A stretch of DNA of 64,000 nucleotides from Solea solea (lineage: Eukaryota; Chordata; Actinopteri; Pleuronectiformes; Soleidae), in contig NC_081139.1 of assembly GCF_958295425.1 (NCBI RefSeq), positions 15,017,888-15,081,887 on the forward strand. Direction: 5' to 3'. The notes beneath the pieces are model-generated. The model worked only from the letters and a program-made list of their open reading frames with translations. It ran no database searches and was not told where the DNA came from. Position numbers and translations under genes: made by a program. This document shows, piece by piece, positions 1 to 23,900 of the stretch (positions are counted from its first letter, which is position 1; each line of letters begins with the position of its first letter).

Positions 1-810
1 TATAGCCTGTTTTCTTTTGGTACCAGACTGGTAAGATTAGCCTTTTTCACAGTAGAGCTGGATGAAACAATTAAGTGCCATGGATGAAGATGAAGCACAT
101 GTGGGCTTTGTCTTGTCATGAACTAGCACCCTCTTGTGTTGAAGTCAATGAATGAACCTTTTACGCCACTTGAATGGATTTGACTGAGATGACATAATAA
201 ATCAAAACCTCCTGATCAAAACTATAAAGTCAGAATTCAATGTAGGGTTGGAGGAGGGGAGGGTGGGTTGTTGTATGCAGATGCAAGAAACAATATTTAC
301 ATGCACACTTCTAGAGATGTAGTTGTAGGGAGAATATTCACCATATTTTGTACTGGCTTGTATTCACTTCTTACAGCTATAGCCTGGTAATCTGGCTTCC
401 CTGTCAGCAGACTAATGGTATGCTGGTTGGCCCTCTGCCTTGGAAGAAAAGTGGAAGAGAGACTTGGCAGAAAGTGTCAACTAACAGCGAGGGGGAGGAG
501 GGGGACTGTGGGAGAGGGGAGGGGGAGGGAAGGTCAAAGCTACAGAGTGGAAATCATTTCAGATAAACACACAAAATGCTTATAGACTTTTTTTTTTTTT
601 TTAAATGCCTGCTGCTTTTGTATTTGTCCACCAGTCAATGGGCAAACAATGAGCAAGGGGAAAAGCACATCATGGTGTTTGGCTTGTCACATATCACACT
701 CAATTCATTCGCACTTAAGAAGAAAAGATCTAACTCTTTTGAGATTTACCAAAAAATGTCCTCATTAAAACTATATTCACAATCTTATCAATAGAATTTA
801 GAGAACTTGC
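1..810 (-). other. setd5 intron, 5' part only
   Basis: Begins on the transcript strand with the GC donor at 805-810 and runs off the window. It holds a G-rich tract and a 14-base T run near 588-601. No open frame matches the expected next SETD5 exon. Confidence 0.7.
490..533 (+). repeat. G-rich intronic tract
   Basis: Runs of four to five G separated by short A/T/C loops within the last visible setd5 intron. On the transcript strand it is a C/U-rich tract. Only sequence composition supports this entry. Confidence 0.5.
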
Positions 811-10658
<9,848 letters not shown>

Positions 10659-10850
10659 GACGTCCAGCACAGCGGCGCGTGGGAGGGGGGGACAAGGGGA
10701 AGGAGGGGGAGGGGGAGGGGAGGGACAGGATGGGACGGGGGGGAAACTGAGCGGTGAGAAGAGGAATCACAGGGTCCAGACTACCGCAACAGACCACTCC
10801 AGAGGTGGGGCGCCACCGAGCCGTAGCCCACGGCTCACGGTCATGGGGAC
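10659..10850 (-). promoter_or_regulatory. setd5: setd5 5' UTR part of the first coding exon, with an upstream ORF
   Basis: A strong acceptor (polypyrimidine run then cag) at 10851-10852 opens this exon, giving 192 nt of leader before the ATG at 10658. No acceptor AG lies between the pyrimidine-rich leader segment and the ATG, which supports the longer exon. The leader contains an upstream ATG at 10844 that opens a 25-codon ORF ending at TGA 10767-10769. It also contains a C-rich run (G-rich on the plus strand, 10680-10744). Both are candidate translational or transcriptional control features; neither effect is shown here. Confidence 0.6.
10680..10744 (+). repeat. G-rich tract in the setd5 leader, G-quadruplex candidate
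   Basis: About 65 bases of nearly pure purine with many runs of three to seven G separated by one to four bases on the plus strand (template strand for setd5). The spacing meets the usual G3+N1-7 pattern several times over. In the mRNA the same stretch is C-rich. Confidence 0.6.
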
Positions 10851-13800
10851 CTGAGGAGAAAGTGCAACAGATGGACTGAGTGGCCAGGAATTCTACAAAC
10901 ACACAGACAAAATTGCCTGCAACATTACTCAGGATGTAACATGATAGGAAAGCAAATTGAAAAATTGTGGAAAAATAAGCCTTAGAGCCTAAGTGTCCAT
11001 ACTGTGCTTTTCATGTTTTCCCTTTCCTTTAATGTGACACTAGTTTCTGGATGAACTATTTCACTAAGGCCAAAGCCTGTACGAGTCATTCACCACAGAA
11101 TTCACAGGTCCTGAAAATGCTGAAATACCTTGTTTACATTCCTGGCTTTTTCCACGAAGTGTCTACGTGACAAAGTAGCATGGAACATGGCTACCGTGGC
11201 TACAGCAGATCAGAGAGCCTCTGAGTCGGGGTGATCAGTCAGCCAGTGATTTATAAACTGCTGTGTATCTGCAGTATAGCCACACGTACATTACCTTGGA
11301 TCATAGACAATTTTAAGCAGAGATATCAACTTGCACAGTTTAACCCAATAACATTTTCTGACATATACTGATCTAGCATGTACCATACCAGTGACTAGTA
11401 AAGGACACTGTATGGAATGCAGCTGTTACCTTCATGCTATAACACGTCTGAACAAACTCAACCCTTCCTGTCCTTTGTTGTTTGGTAAAAAAACTGAACA
11501 GCTTTTACACTGTCAATCCTGTCCAAGTACTGCAGCACACGAACAATGTTCGAACAATAAAACATAAATACATGATTATCAGAGCAATGCCATTGTCATG
11601 AAATTGTTAAACCAAGTGCAGCAAGTAAATATTTCAAATCAAATCAAACTAGTAGTCACCAGTCAGTAAGGCTCGGGGTCTTACTTCGAAATGAGCGCAC
11701 TCATCACTGACAAATGTACGTATCATTGACAGGGCTTCTTTATCGGAGGTCATCTACACCACAAAGGTCATCAAGACCACATAACCCTAACACCACACAA
11801 GGAATCCACAAGTATACGCCAAACGAAGGACCATAGTTGCTGACTCATGTTAACAATGAAGGCTTTCATGAGGGAGGCAGCAAACAGCTTTCCTTTGCCT
11901 GCATCTAAGGTAATAACTCAATATGAACACAGTGCAGTAGGTCTGTCTGTCATCCACACAGACGCTTCCAGAATGAAGGGAGGGAGGGGGGGAGGCTATT
12001 CAGAAGCAGAAAAACAACCAGGGACTTTACAGTTCTACTTACAGTCTCCAATCAGGATGCACCGATACAGAGAGCCAGCAGGAGGCGCTTACCTCCCAGA
12101 CCCATGGAGGGGTGAGTCATCCAACATGAGGCCCAGCCCTCCTGTCATGTGACCACCCTCTGCTGAAACACTGACCCACACTCCTCTGCTCAGTCTTCTC
12201 CCAGCTACCTAGTCAGAAGGGGAAAAGGCCCTCATATTCTCCGTTCACACAAGAGGAAAGGACTTGGCTGAATGACAGGTAATCCTGAGCGAACACATGC
12301 AACTATGTTACCCAACAAACACCATTCTGATTATAATGACCACAATACCAACCAATAAAAGCTAAGCCTCTAAAATGCAACCATAATATAAAACATAGGG
12401 CAGTTCACTAATAGAGAGGTATCCAAATTGACAGCAACAGGATTCATGACATTTCTTTAGAGATCCCCTAGTTACAGCAGCAACTGCTACCCCTTGCTAA
12501 ATTTGTGGCACCAAGGCAACCACAGCCAGGCTGGGGACTTCCAATAATGTCAAGGTCAGTTCAACCATGCTCACTGTCAAACAGAGAATGTCAGCCCCAT
12601 CCAGCTGGATACACATGGCTAAGTAGCAACAAGAAATGTCACGTTACATTTTGGTTCCAAAAGCAGAACATTCTAGTGCAAGTGAAATGGCCTCAGTATG
12701 AAGCAACCAGCACCAGTGAACATAGGTTTGTAACATATATAGACATGATGACATGGCCTGGATGCCATGCTACCCCATTCAGAGCATTTTCAAAAACCAC
12801 TAGTTGTTTATTTTCCCTGTGGATGATTGCTTCTTCACAAAAACAGGCACCTAGCTCCTACCTAAGGCTAACACACAAAGCGAGTCACTATTTGGGCCTC
12901 TTCCAAAAGAGCCAGACGGTGAACTAGGGAGGTAAATTCCATACAAAGAAGGAAAGCCTTTCTTTACCTCCTCCTCCCCCACCACCTCCCGCCCTTCCTT
13001 GTTCGTTCCTCTGGCCATGAATACCGACTCAAATTACCAGCAGGCTCAACAAAGTCTTTTCACTTCCACCAGAACAGAGGCCATTTTGGGGACAAGTCCA
13101 AGGGGGAGGGACATTCAGACAAAATGAACAGCAAGAGACTTGCATAACTCTTCCCTTCAACCGCTTCTTCGTCTTGTTTTTTTTGTTATTAAAACATTAA
13201 TGTTCCAACATTGTATGTATTGTGATTTGCTGCTGACCTAAAATATCTAAACATATCCCAGGGGTAATATAGCAATCACATTTTATAAAGAGGAGGACAA
13301 AACAATAAGCATATGCACAACAGTTCAAAGGCATAAACACTCGGAAAGCCACACCTCGTCTGAATGAAGCTCAGCCCAAAATGGTTTTGTCAGGAACAAA
13401 AATAGACACATCATGCATATGTAGACATAGAGGCTAGAGAAAGTATAGCCCTTCACCAGTAACTCAACATTACATTTACAGCACTGAATCATTGTGGATG
13501 TATGTAGGACAACATGAAAACGCTCATCTACAAATTACTGCCATGCAACAATTAAAAACAAAACATAGCGCTAAAAATGACCACAGAACAAAATGTGCAG
13601 TGCCCCTATAATAAATTTCCTCTGATGTGAATGTCACAATAAAAGATTTGCTGGTGAGACCACATATTAAATTACAGTTATGCAACCAAATGTATGATGG
13701 GTCACAACAATTGTGATTATTAATGATGAATATCTCATTTCAATTCACTGCACTCCTTGTAATACCACATAAAGTAGTACTTCACCATCTTGAATTGGTG

Positions 13801-16800
13801 CAATTTTCAAATTGCAAAAGCTGATTTGGGTTTTTGTTTTTTTTTTCATTAGCTACAGCTTGTTGCCCTAACATGATCCAAGAGGCAAAGGCTATGGCTT
13901 GAAGGTTAAGTCTGCAAGAAGCCAATTTATCATTAGCTAATTAAGGTCTGTGAATTAGCTTAACATCAGAATTAAACACTCAATTCTGCTTTGTTGCTTA
14001 GACCTTCAGTGAGTTTTTCCCTGGGTTCACTTTGCTTCATTTTTAGACACATATCTGCCACAATATCTTTATTTTAATCTTAAAAATTCAACAGGGACCT
14101 CTAAAATGTTGGGGCCGTGGAGTCCAATTCAGTCATTTGTAAGATTTCACATAATAAAACACAACACAACCTAGAGTAACTATGAGTAGTATCTTTAACG
14201 CTATGTGCAATTCAACTGAACAGCAGAACAGATTGTTTTTGTCCTAGAGACAGGTGAGTCCAAACCCAGTCTGAAAGGCTGGGATGAATACATACATGCG
14301 ACCATCTGGCTTCTAGCAATTTAGCTCAACAGCCGCGCAATGGTACAGACTGAAAGAACAAAGACATATGTAGGGATAAATGCACTCAGTCACTCTTTTT
14401 TCACTTAAATCTCTAAGGGAAGTTAAAAACTTCAAAGCGAGAAAACGACAACTGGAAAAATGCCTACAGCAGTTTGTTATTCAGTAACTTTCATCATTGG
14501 CTCAATGACCTCACTGGAAATCTGAAAGCTACGATAGGGCACCTTACCTTTGGTCCACACACTCCCTTCTGTTACATTCACCTATAAGAAAAGGTCAATT
14601 TCTGAGGGTTAGGGTTAGGCCTTATCCACACAGAAACAGAGAGAGATGGGAATATGGAGAGAGACAGGACTATGACATTATCTTTTTCCCAAAGTAACGT
14701 ATTGATTGTATACACGCTGCAGACGATCACAGTAACTGTTACACAGAAAGGTAAAAACCATGTACATTTTCTGAATTTAGTGTTAAATAAAAGCTCATTT
14801 ATAGTCTTAATCTGAGTGACACTAGACTTCTGTACCTTAATTGTAGACACTCAGACATTCAAAGAGCAGGCAGAAAAAAGCAAGTGAACAACTGGATTTA
14901 CCAACTGGTTATTCAAGTGTTACCTGGTATTGCTAGCTTTTCTAGACTTATGCTGTGTTTCCATCATGATACGATTCGGTTTGGTGCAGTACAGTACAGT
15001 TCTGCTCAAGTACAAACAGATATTTTCAAACAACGACACTCATTTTTGCTTTGTGAACGGGTGAGAAAATCCCTTCATTGATTAGTCACAAATCAGGTGA
15101 CCCCTTCCAAAAAGAAAGAAAATGCTATCAGGATTAACTACTAGTGGTGAATGCAATATGGATAAACTACAGGTGTTGCTGACCTTGTTCTCTCATCTAG
15201 CAGCTGTTGTATTATTAATGTCTGTATTTTATAAAGCCACCTACAACTGCCAACCTGCACAGGAGAAAATTTATTATTTAAGCCATCTGTGTCAATTCCT
15301 GTGGGTATGTGTGGGTAGGTGCCTAGTGTACAGTATGTGAGTGGTCATGAAACATGCAATTTAGGGACAGAGATTAGATAGTAAAATCTTTATGGACAAT
15401 GGCCTAAGGAAGGTAAAAGCTCTTCATACAGAAATATTTAGAAATATCTAGTTGGATATTCCATAATGACATTTTAGTAAGACAATTTAGAATATGGTGG
15501 GTCACCACATTCTAGGTTATTACTGGGAAACACTGGTCATCCAAGATCTGGTATGTTTCATATCAGCAGATGCTATTTGACCAAAAACTCAAAATGTTTG
15601 AGAGTTTTTAAATCTTTGAGTAACACTATGTCATATTACATTACACAAAGTCAAAAACACTCTTGAAATAAAGGGGACAATAACACATCATTTTGTGCCA
15701 CATTGTTCAGTGAGCATTCTTTATTTCGTAGGCAGATAATGTTTGTTTCCTCTCTCAGCTTAAGTCATCTCTCAGACTTGGTTGTGTCCCTTAACACCTC
15801 CCTTCTGTCCACTCGCTCAATTCAACACAGCATTACAAATGTGACACAATTTCAGCCAATCACTGACTGGCTGCTTACATATTATCCAATCAAATCCCTT
15901 GATAGATGCCCTATGGGCCATTCGGTGGTGTAAAAACTGACTATATCATGTAGAGGATTATTAAGTGGATTTTGACAACATTTTCAGTTACTATGGTTCG
16001 TCACAAAACACAAAGACAAAAAGAATGTGCATGCAATACATAGAGTATGCATGTTCAAAACATTGTATGCGTACAAAACATACTTGTACATGCTCAATAC
16101 GGTAGCACAAAATAATACCACATGAAAGACAGGCAAAAATAATAATGGGTTTGGGACTGCACAAAAAGATCATGATAAATCATGTGAGATGCATCCTTGC
16201 ACAATAAAAGAAAAAATACCACATCACCAGTGTCTACCAACCAAGAGAAACACTGACAGATCAGATCAGCATTTGATCTCATAGTTGGGAATACATACTC
16301 ATAACGTAATTCACAGCCACAAAGCGCTTACATATACAAGCAAAAGCATACAATATTTGCTATTCAGAAAAGTCACCTAAATATGAGCATAGTTTGCATG
16401 TGTGCTTTAATCAGCCAATTGTTTCAAACACATTGAATACAATGGGCATCTAACTAGTAGAATTAAGTGCATCAATTAATGCCAAACATGCTGGTCTACT
16501 CAAGATGTCTATCCCGCATAAAGCTTATAGGACACTGCTAGCAGGACATGACCACAAACACAGAATTTGGGTTTGAACAGCATGTCCATGCTCACACAGT
16601 GTCCACCTGTGCTTCACCAAACCCCCACAACACATCCAGTCCAGTGAGATTACACCAGCCCCCACAGTCTGCCCCCGCACACATGCTTGCTGTACAAGGC
16701 AGGATATGAATATATCTGCTGTTCCCCGGCACTACGCAGGTTGAGCTGTACTCTCTGAGCTACAGCAGGAGGAAACTGGAGATAAAGTAGAGGCAGATCA

Positions 16801-19800
16801 ATCGGGCCTGGCTTTAAGACAAATGGGATATGTGGCCAGGGAGAACACAAAGCCCATTGTAGATCTTATTTCACAGGCACCCAAACACATTTACAATATC
16901 ACGAGAATAGCAAACAGACTTCATACTAAACATTTGGCCACTGTATACTAAGCTCCTTCATATGTACCCACATACGGCTGAAAAAAAGGCTGCAAGTGTG
17001 ATCGTACGTTTATTAAAAAGGTTACTTGAATATCTACATTAAGTTGACAACACATTATAATGTGATTCACAATTAAGGCCGTCATGGTATTTATTGTTTT
17101 CTTACTGTACAAACTTATAAATCTACTGAGATCTCTGCAAAAATCACTGTGCAGTTAATAGAAGATGCACCGAGTTTCCCTGACATGCTGTTACATGGCC
17201 AGTGAGGTAACACTCCTCAGTCGAGGCTGAGCCCAATCAAATAATAAAGTTAAAAATAAAAATAACAAAGAAAATGGTACAGAGACACATCAGACATTTC
17301 AGCTTCACCAGCTGATCTGACAGCTGACTGCACTATTCACTAACAATGCCATCAGGTGCCACCAGCATAGCAAAAAAGCTGACAACAATATATGCGGCAA
17401 ATAACCAAAAAACGATCTCTTAAAGGCAGGGTAAGGTGTCCGGAACAGTTTGATCCCAAACATGCCATGAAAAAAGCTACAATAATAATGAGATTTGGAG
17501 GCACCACGCAGGAAGAAAACCCCACACTATGCTATTGCGACAGCACTTCCATCATTTTTGTTCACCTTGTGATAACTCTCTTAACCAGGCTAAACTAACA
17601 CACTACTTGAAACAGCATTTAGCTGCTTGGGACAAGCCATTTCAAAACAAAACAAAACACTTTCAAAACATAAAAACATGATTCTCAAATCGGTATGGCT
17701 GTTGCACAGCTAACACTCCTGGAGCAAGCTGTGATCAAACTAAGGCAGAAATATAAACAACAAAGCTTAGCCTAAACAGGCTGGAGACGTGAGGATAAAC
17801 AAATGTGAGGAAATGATGCAAACATCTAGTACCACAGCAACAAATATACATACAATTCCAACAGTGATGGGGCTGTTGTCATGCTGAGTGGTTGAGCGTT
17901 ATGGGAGCGCAATATGGCCCACCATTAACACAACAATGTCCAGCTGCCTGAATGGACCCAGACCAGACCTGGGATGAGAAATACACAATGGAGAACAAAG
18001 GCCAAAAGGGTGTGAAAAAAGGAGTGGGGGAGAGAGCAGTTGACAGCGAGTCCAGGCAGCATGACACAAAATCAATCATCGTTTTCAGGACAAACAAGCC
18101 GGCCACTGTCTGTTTGAGGCTCAGTAACCAAGAGGAGAAAAAGAATGGTCGAAGCAAAATACTGCTGCCTGTTTGGGTTTGACTACCTCTTCCTAACATG
18201 CCCCCATTTCCATTTTACCTGTGAAGCAATCTGACAGCACACTTCTTCTGTGAAGTGAATCCAACACTTTTCTGACTGGAGAAATGTTAGGAGGAAACTA
18301 ATCTACAGAGGTACTAAAATCAAAGGCTACTCCCTATAGCCACGTCTGTTACCAAATGTGGAGAAGGGTGTTTTCCAAGTAGTAGATCTGACTGAGGTAG
18401 TAATTTCAAAAAGCCATCTTGTTGTTAAGTAAGCATAACATAAAGCAGAGACATTCTCTGTCACCATGTGATCTCACTGCATGACAAATGCATTTACATT
18501 TCTTCTTTTTGCTGACAAGTCTCATCCAGAGCAATACAAGGGCTTACCCTGGGCTTCACCTTGCAACATTTACAGCACAGCACATATTTACAACTAGCAA
18601 ACATACAATTGGAAGATATCACAAAAAAACCTCTGAGAGTGGGTGGCCATTTTAAGCTGACCTCCCTGATTACTTAAAGTTAGTGAAATTAACATGACAA
18701 CTTAAGGAAAGACTAATTATTAAAAAAAAGGTGTGTGATAGGGAGGAGGGGTTTGAGGGAACAACTGCTTATACTTCACATTCAAACAGCTAAGAGGCAG
18801 TGCTCTATTTTAAGACATAACCTGTTCTAAAGCATGAGAGAATGGCCACGGATAAAACCTGTTTACATAAAACAAAAACTCCCACCTCTTCCCAACAGGA
18901 ACCATTTGCTCAAGGTGACAAAGCAAGGTGCTTGTGAACAGGAAGAACCTGGCACCAGACATTCATTTCCCCTTTTGTTTTTAGCACTAGTGCTGTACAT
19001 TCCAAAACAAGGCAGCTGTTGATTGGTGTGGAGGGGGGTTGACTTTGTTGAAAAGACTGTCTTAGTTGTTTTTCTTCTGTGCCGTGTCTTATTTGCCCTC
19101 TCCTTATACCTGACAACACCCTTAGAGCAAATGTGCCTGTAGATTTCGCAATGTTGTTTTCATCCTAAATTGATCTCCTGTTTGAAATTTTATCATGGTT
19201 ATTATTCTGCATATGTGCATGAGAAAATTACAGATACAACAATGGGAAAGGAAAATAAAGGTTAATGTGATGAAGCCTAAAATGGCTACCTGCAGTTGAG
19301 AAGGTGCAGAGAGAGAAACTCAGAATACACATGAGCTGGGGTTCTGTGAAACACTGCCATATATTACAAAAGAGAGGGGAGGGGGACAGACAGTAGAAGA
19401 GGGAAATGAAGGACAAAATGAAGGGGTGCATTGAAACAAGAACAGAAGAGAGAGAGAGAGAGAGAACGAGAGAGGGAGGGAGAGAGATATGATTACGTAG
19501 ATTGCCTGCCTCACCCCCTTTTGGCCTTGTTTTTTCCCCCTGGCCACCTCCTCCTCCTTCATTATTCTCCCAAGAAGCATTGCTTCTCAGCATAAAACAG
19601 AATTACCCAGCACAGCCCTCTGCAACACCACTCCCCCTGTGCCAAGAAAATGATGCGCCCCATTGGAGCAACTCCTGAGCTCCTGCACCAATAGGAATAC
19701 ACCAATGAAGCAGGCGTCAGAGCAACTTGTTTTTAACCCCATTGTGCAAGATTGGAGACACATAACACACAGCAGCTGCAGATGAGAAGCTTCCCAGGGA

Positions 19801-20625
19801 AAAGAGAAGCTATATCTAGTGATATAAATGATGATAGGCAGAAAGCATTTCAAATCAGTCTCTTATAAAACTGAAGAAATCAAGACAGCAAACTACATGA
19901 TCTACATTAAACATTTTCATTTGTATCAATTTGTTGATTGTAACAATCTCCATCTATATGAATTGAATCTTTCTGCTTCCATACAGGTGTAAATCCACAA
20001 CACTGGCTTTGCACAACACACATTGAACCATATTAACATATCAATAGCTACACCTGCCCTCTGTGTAATGTTAGAGTATCATCAGCATGCAAATGAAAAG
20101 CTAAAAGGACAGGGCTTTCTCCCTCCTATTCCTATTCCTCACAGCAACGCCCTCTGCCCCTCTCTCAGCTCCAAGTGCCGGCACTGAAACAGAATCCTGT
20201 CTTCTTCTTCTTCTGGAAATGGGCCAACAGCCAGCTTCCCTCCCTCCAGTACAAGCACACGCATGAACATCGGTTACAATTTTGTATGCAACTGTGATCC
20301 AAGGTAGAACTGTGCAAGTAATCAAAATTATTTTTCGAAATTTTAACAAAATGTAGGATTCCTTTGGATGTTGTCAAACCCAAATCCAGATTCCTCAGAC
20401 AGTACTCAACCATTCAAATCAAGTTTCTTTAAGGGTATCACCAAACAAACAGTTACATTTTTTGGATTGTAAGTACTCTGTGAATGTGAGAGACAGACTA
20501 TTTCCTTAGTAAACAGAAAACTGGGCAAGGCTAACCTTGCATGTCTGCACATTCCTCAGATCTCCAATGTTTCAGAGGCCCATAATGGGAGACAAGGGTC
20601 CACATCTTACATGAGAGCGGGCGCG

Positions 20626-20656
<31 letters not shown>

Positions 20657-22840
20657 AAACGATAGTCCATACCTACTGTTAAAACACAAAATCACTTACA
20701 CATGTATTTCTCTCAAACATATTCTGAAGCTGCTTGAGGCCCACAAAACCAACATGGCTGCCAGACAGTTCATGACAGAGCAGCAACAAGCTGCCAAGTA
20801 AAACATTACTTTCCTGGATGGCAGGTTAGGGTAAAGTAGAGTCTTATTACTCTTTGCATTTCTTCTTATTTGGCTGCGCACATTTTTCTCTGTTAGTGAG
20901 CACAATGTTTGCTCAAGATAACAAGAAGGGTCAGGTCAAGGGGAGTGCTGGAGGGGCTCATGTTTCCAATGGTTCTGAGTGGCCAGGTTTGCATGCTGCA
21001 GCCCACACAGTCTATTAAAAGATGTGAAACATATTCAGAGAATGTCAGTCACAACCAGGGAAAACAGGTCTCAGCACACCGCAGTCTAGCTTCCAACAGG
21101 CTTCAAGATCAAACTGAATACTAGGCACTGGTTGAACACCTTTAATCTTGTATACTCGTTAAGCAAAGCTGACTATTCAAAGCAATACATACATTTTTCA
21201 AACAAATTTGGCTGAAAAACAATCATTTAAGATGTACAATATGTGGGTGACAGAGAATTACATTTTTAATCAGTTATGGTTTTTGACTGTGAAGGAAGAA
21301 ACATGTGGCTTTTGTACGACCAGCTGAATTTACATAAGTCTTCCACAAATACAACTGCAAAAACAAGTCACACAAGCTGCTTATGAAATGACTGAACACA
21401 CACTAGAGCCGAATAAGGTCTCCTCACAGCTCCAGTCTGCGCTGTACAGCTGAGGGGAGCTTGGCCACACAAGCGACGGACATGGGTAGCCATTGTGCTC
21501 GGTTCCCGCGGGTCCAACAATACATTTAAAACCAGAAAAAAACACAACACGACGACCACTCGTCAGTTGTGGATGTCGCAAAGTCAGTCATGTTGTTTCT
21601 TTCTGCCAAACACCACCATCCACACTAGGAAAATGAAAAGTCATGGCTTGATGGAGATACCCGATTACGATCCCAGAAATCAACAGTGAGACCGTGGGTG
21701 AAAACGGAGCATTTTCTCATAATCATATATCAAACAGCGCAACTGTGCATTATAGCTGCAACAGCTACTGTGTCTCTAACTTGGTCGAAACTTGTGGTTG
21801 TAACACTGTGGATCAACGAGGCTCGTCGCATTTGCTCATACGTTGAAATAAAAAATGGAGGCTAAAAAAGGAAACAAGAGCTCCCCTTCAAAATACCACC
21901 CATTTCTCTTAACCGCCACCGAGGCTGGGGGTTGGAAGGTGGGGGAGGTGAAGTACAGCAAGTCACTACCCAACAGATCAGGCCCACATGCAGGAAAGAA
22001 AAAAAATAACAAGCACTAACAGAAAACACAACCGAGCTTTCAGAGCGATTTACACGCCCGATCTAAGTTAGGAATGTTGCCAAAGACAAATGTATTTACA
22101 TGGTGTGGCCAAACACAGTCATGACACCATTATTGCTTATTATGAAGCCGACTATTTGTGCTGAAATCACCAGGATTTAAGAGATGAGCCTTGGAGATAA
22201 GTTTCCAGGCAGTGTACAGAATGAAGCTTTCACACCATCGCGTGTAATCGGCAGGCACTGATTCGAAATGAGGACACAATCGGATAGAAAACATCTAAAA
22301 AGTTAGCTACTTGGCTAGTTTAGCATTTGTTGCCTATGGCTTTGCCTATGGTTAACGTGCACCAACACGGCAGCTGGTTGCTTAGCTAACATGAGTCAAC
22401 AATAATGATCAAATTGCAACCAGTATGATGACTATATTTCAAAGCAATTTACATTTTTCGTTAACACACTGCAACATCCAACATCATGCTACTGTACAAT
22501 AAAGTACAATACAACAAATCGTTACTTGTTCCAAACAAATAAGAAGGTCTTTCATTATACGTGGTTTGTTTTAACTTCCGAGTCTATTATACTTTCAATG
22601 TTACCGGACCATAACTATGCAACGTATGCGAATGAACTCCCTAATGTGCTGCTGAATGTGTTAAGGCTGTGTCATGTCAGGGTATGGTGAGCCTCTGCGG
22701 AAACACATTATCGAAACTTGCTAAACGCACCTAGAATTTATTTATTGATGCTTCCACACGACACCCATTTGTAGTTAGCTGTCTTTGGGGTGGATTCAGT
22801 TCCCCTAATTCACAATAAGGTTATAACGATAGACAGTTTT
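10851..22840 (-). other. setd5 5' intronic / non-coding leader region
   Basis: About 12 kb upstream of the first coding exon without any coding exon I can support. Open frames here are short, lack splice context and resemble no protein family I know. A compound (GC)n(CA)n tract lies at 20619-20656, an AG-rich run at 19448-19490 and a short T run near 13839. Additional non-coding setd5 leader exons may lie here but cannot be placed from sequence alone. Confidence 0.5.
20619..20656. repeat. Compound (GC)n(CA)n microsatellite
   Basis: An alternating purine-pyrimidine run of gcgcgc followed by about 11 ca units. Such tracts are the classic sequence type for left-handed DNA and are length-variable. 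Confidence 0.85.
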
Positions 22841-22841
22841 A

Positions 22842-23064
22842 CCTGTGGCATGAAAACTGGAGTGAATATTTTAAATAAAGGCACCCCGAGTGGACTAAAC
22901 GTTTTATGAGCCACAGCTCTTAAAAACTTGTGGAATGATGTTGGGATCTCTGGGAACATGGTGGCTTGAAATATCGTTAGCAGAAATGTATCTAGTAGTG
23001 AGTTGGATTCACAGACCAACAGGATAGCTATCGAAAACAACACGAGGAGCTGACCAAAAACCAT
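22842..23064 (-). other. Candidate 5' exon with a hydrophobic ORF
   Basis: From an ATG at about 23062-23064 a minus-strand frame reads through a hydrophobic leader-like start (MVFGQLLVLFSIAILLVCES) and stays open to a plausible donor, ATGCCACAG|GTAAAACT, near 22842-22848. A further ten codons of intron follow before a stop at about 22810. I recognise no family. It could be a non-coding leader exon of setd5 with a chance ORF, the first exon of an unannotated small gene, or nothing. There is no acceptor upstream that I trust. Confidence 0.25.
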
Positions 23065-23345
23065 GGAAGGTCCGTCCAGAGCAACCCTGCGAGGCAGACC
23101 ACCGACATGGGAACCTCGCTGGCCAACCAAGCCAGCCACTCCAAAGTGAAAAGTCTAGGGGCAACCAAGTTCCTTCAAATCAACTTAGGGGTACGCAAAG
23201 TGGTTAGCTATCTAAGTTGGTTAGCTTCATTGCTATGTCTGGTTAACTGGAAACATGGTTGGTTATGTTCTGCCTATTATATTTTGGTTGCTGCCTCAAT
23301 TTAACGATGGTGATATTACTAATATCCAACATTAAAGGTACTCAC

Positions 23346-23900
23346 CTAAAGAGGCATTCCAAACGTGTACAAACGACGTGAATTCATGTAGGGTAGGAAG
23401 TCATTAGAGCATCCCAACATGAAATCCAACCAGACCAGTAGGCCTGTGTATAGGCCTCGGACTCTCCTGTATCCTTTGCCCTTAAAAGTAGCTCCCTCTC
23501 CAGGGGTAGGAAACAAACTTCTTAATGTCTCCCACGCACAAACGTAAAGTTAAATCCCCAGTCCTGTTCAGGTGCAGTGCATCCATTGAATGTCTATGAC
23601 ATATCCCCGGTGGATAAATCAATTTATTTTCGTATATAGCATATATGCAATCGCTATTTATTATAGGGTATATGCTGCTCTATGTGATACAGGGCTCTGA
23701 TTCTGTCTTGGGTCCTCACATTCGCAGAGGCGCCCATCCCCCTCCTCACCGGCATCAACCGCGGGTTCCACTGAAACTGACACACAACCATGCTACGGGG
23801 TTTCCCGGGCGACCGTGCAGGGGCTCTCTCTTTGGGCGGTCCTTGCTGTGGAAACCCGCCTCTCACCAACGATTGGACAACGACATGTCAATCTTTGTCG
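23346..23900 (-). promoter_or_regulatory. setd5: Probable distal setd5 first exon and promoter
   Basis: A good donor (TTTAG|GTGAGTAC on the minus strand, GT at 23344-23345) would close a first exon at 23346. Further upstream on that strand, 23728-23880 is the most CpG-rich stretch between 10.9 and 30 kb. It contains a GC-box core (gggcgg near 23836) and a CCAAT box in minus orientation (gattgg near 23872). The position fits a distal non-coding SETD5 first exon. The transcription start is not determined, and an unrelated divergent promoter cannot be excluded. Confidence 0.35.

Noticed and set aside
12505..12927. Plus-strand ORF of 140 codons
   Set aside because: Composition is ordinary for non-coding sequence, and I see no recognisable domain or promoter.
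22810..23139. Longer version of the hydrophobic ORF starting at 23139
   Set aside because: The codon at 23139 is GTG, not ATG; only the part from the internal ATG near 23064 is kept as a weak candidate.
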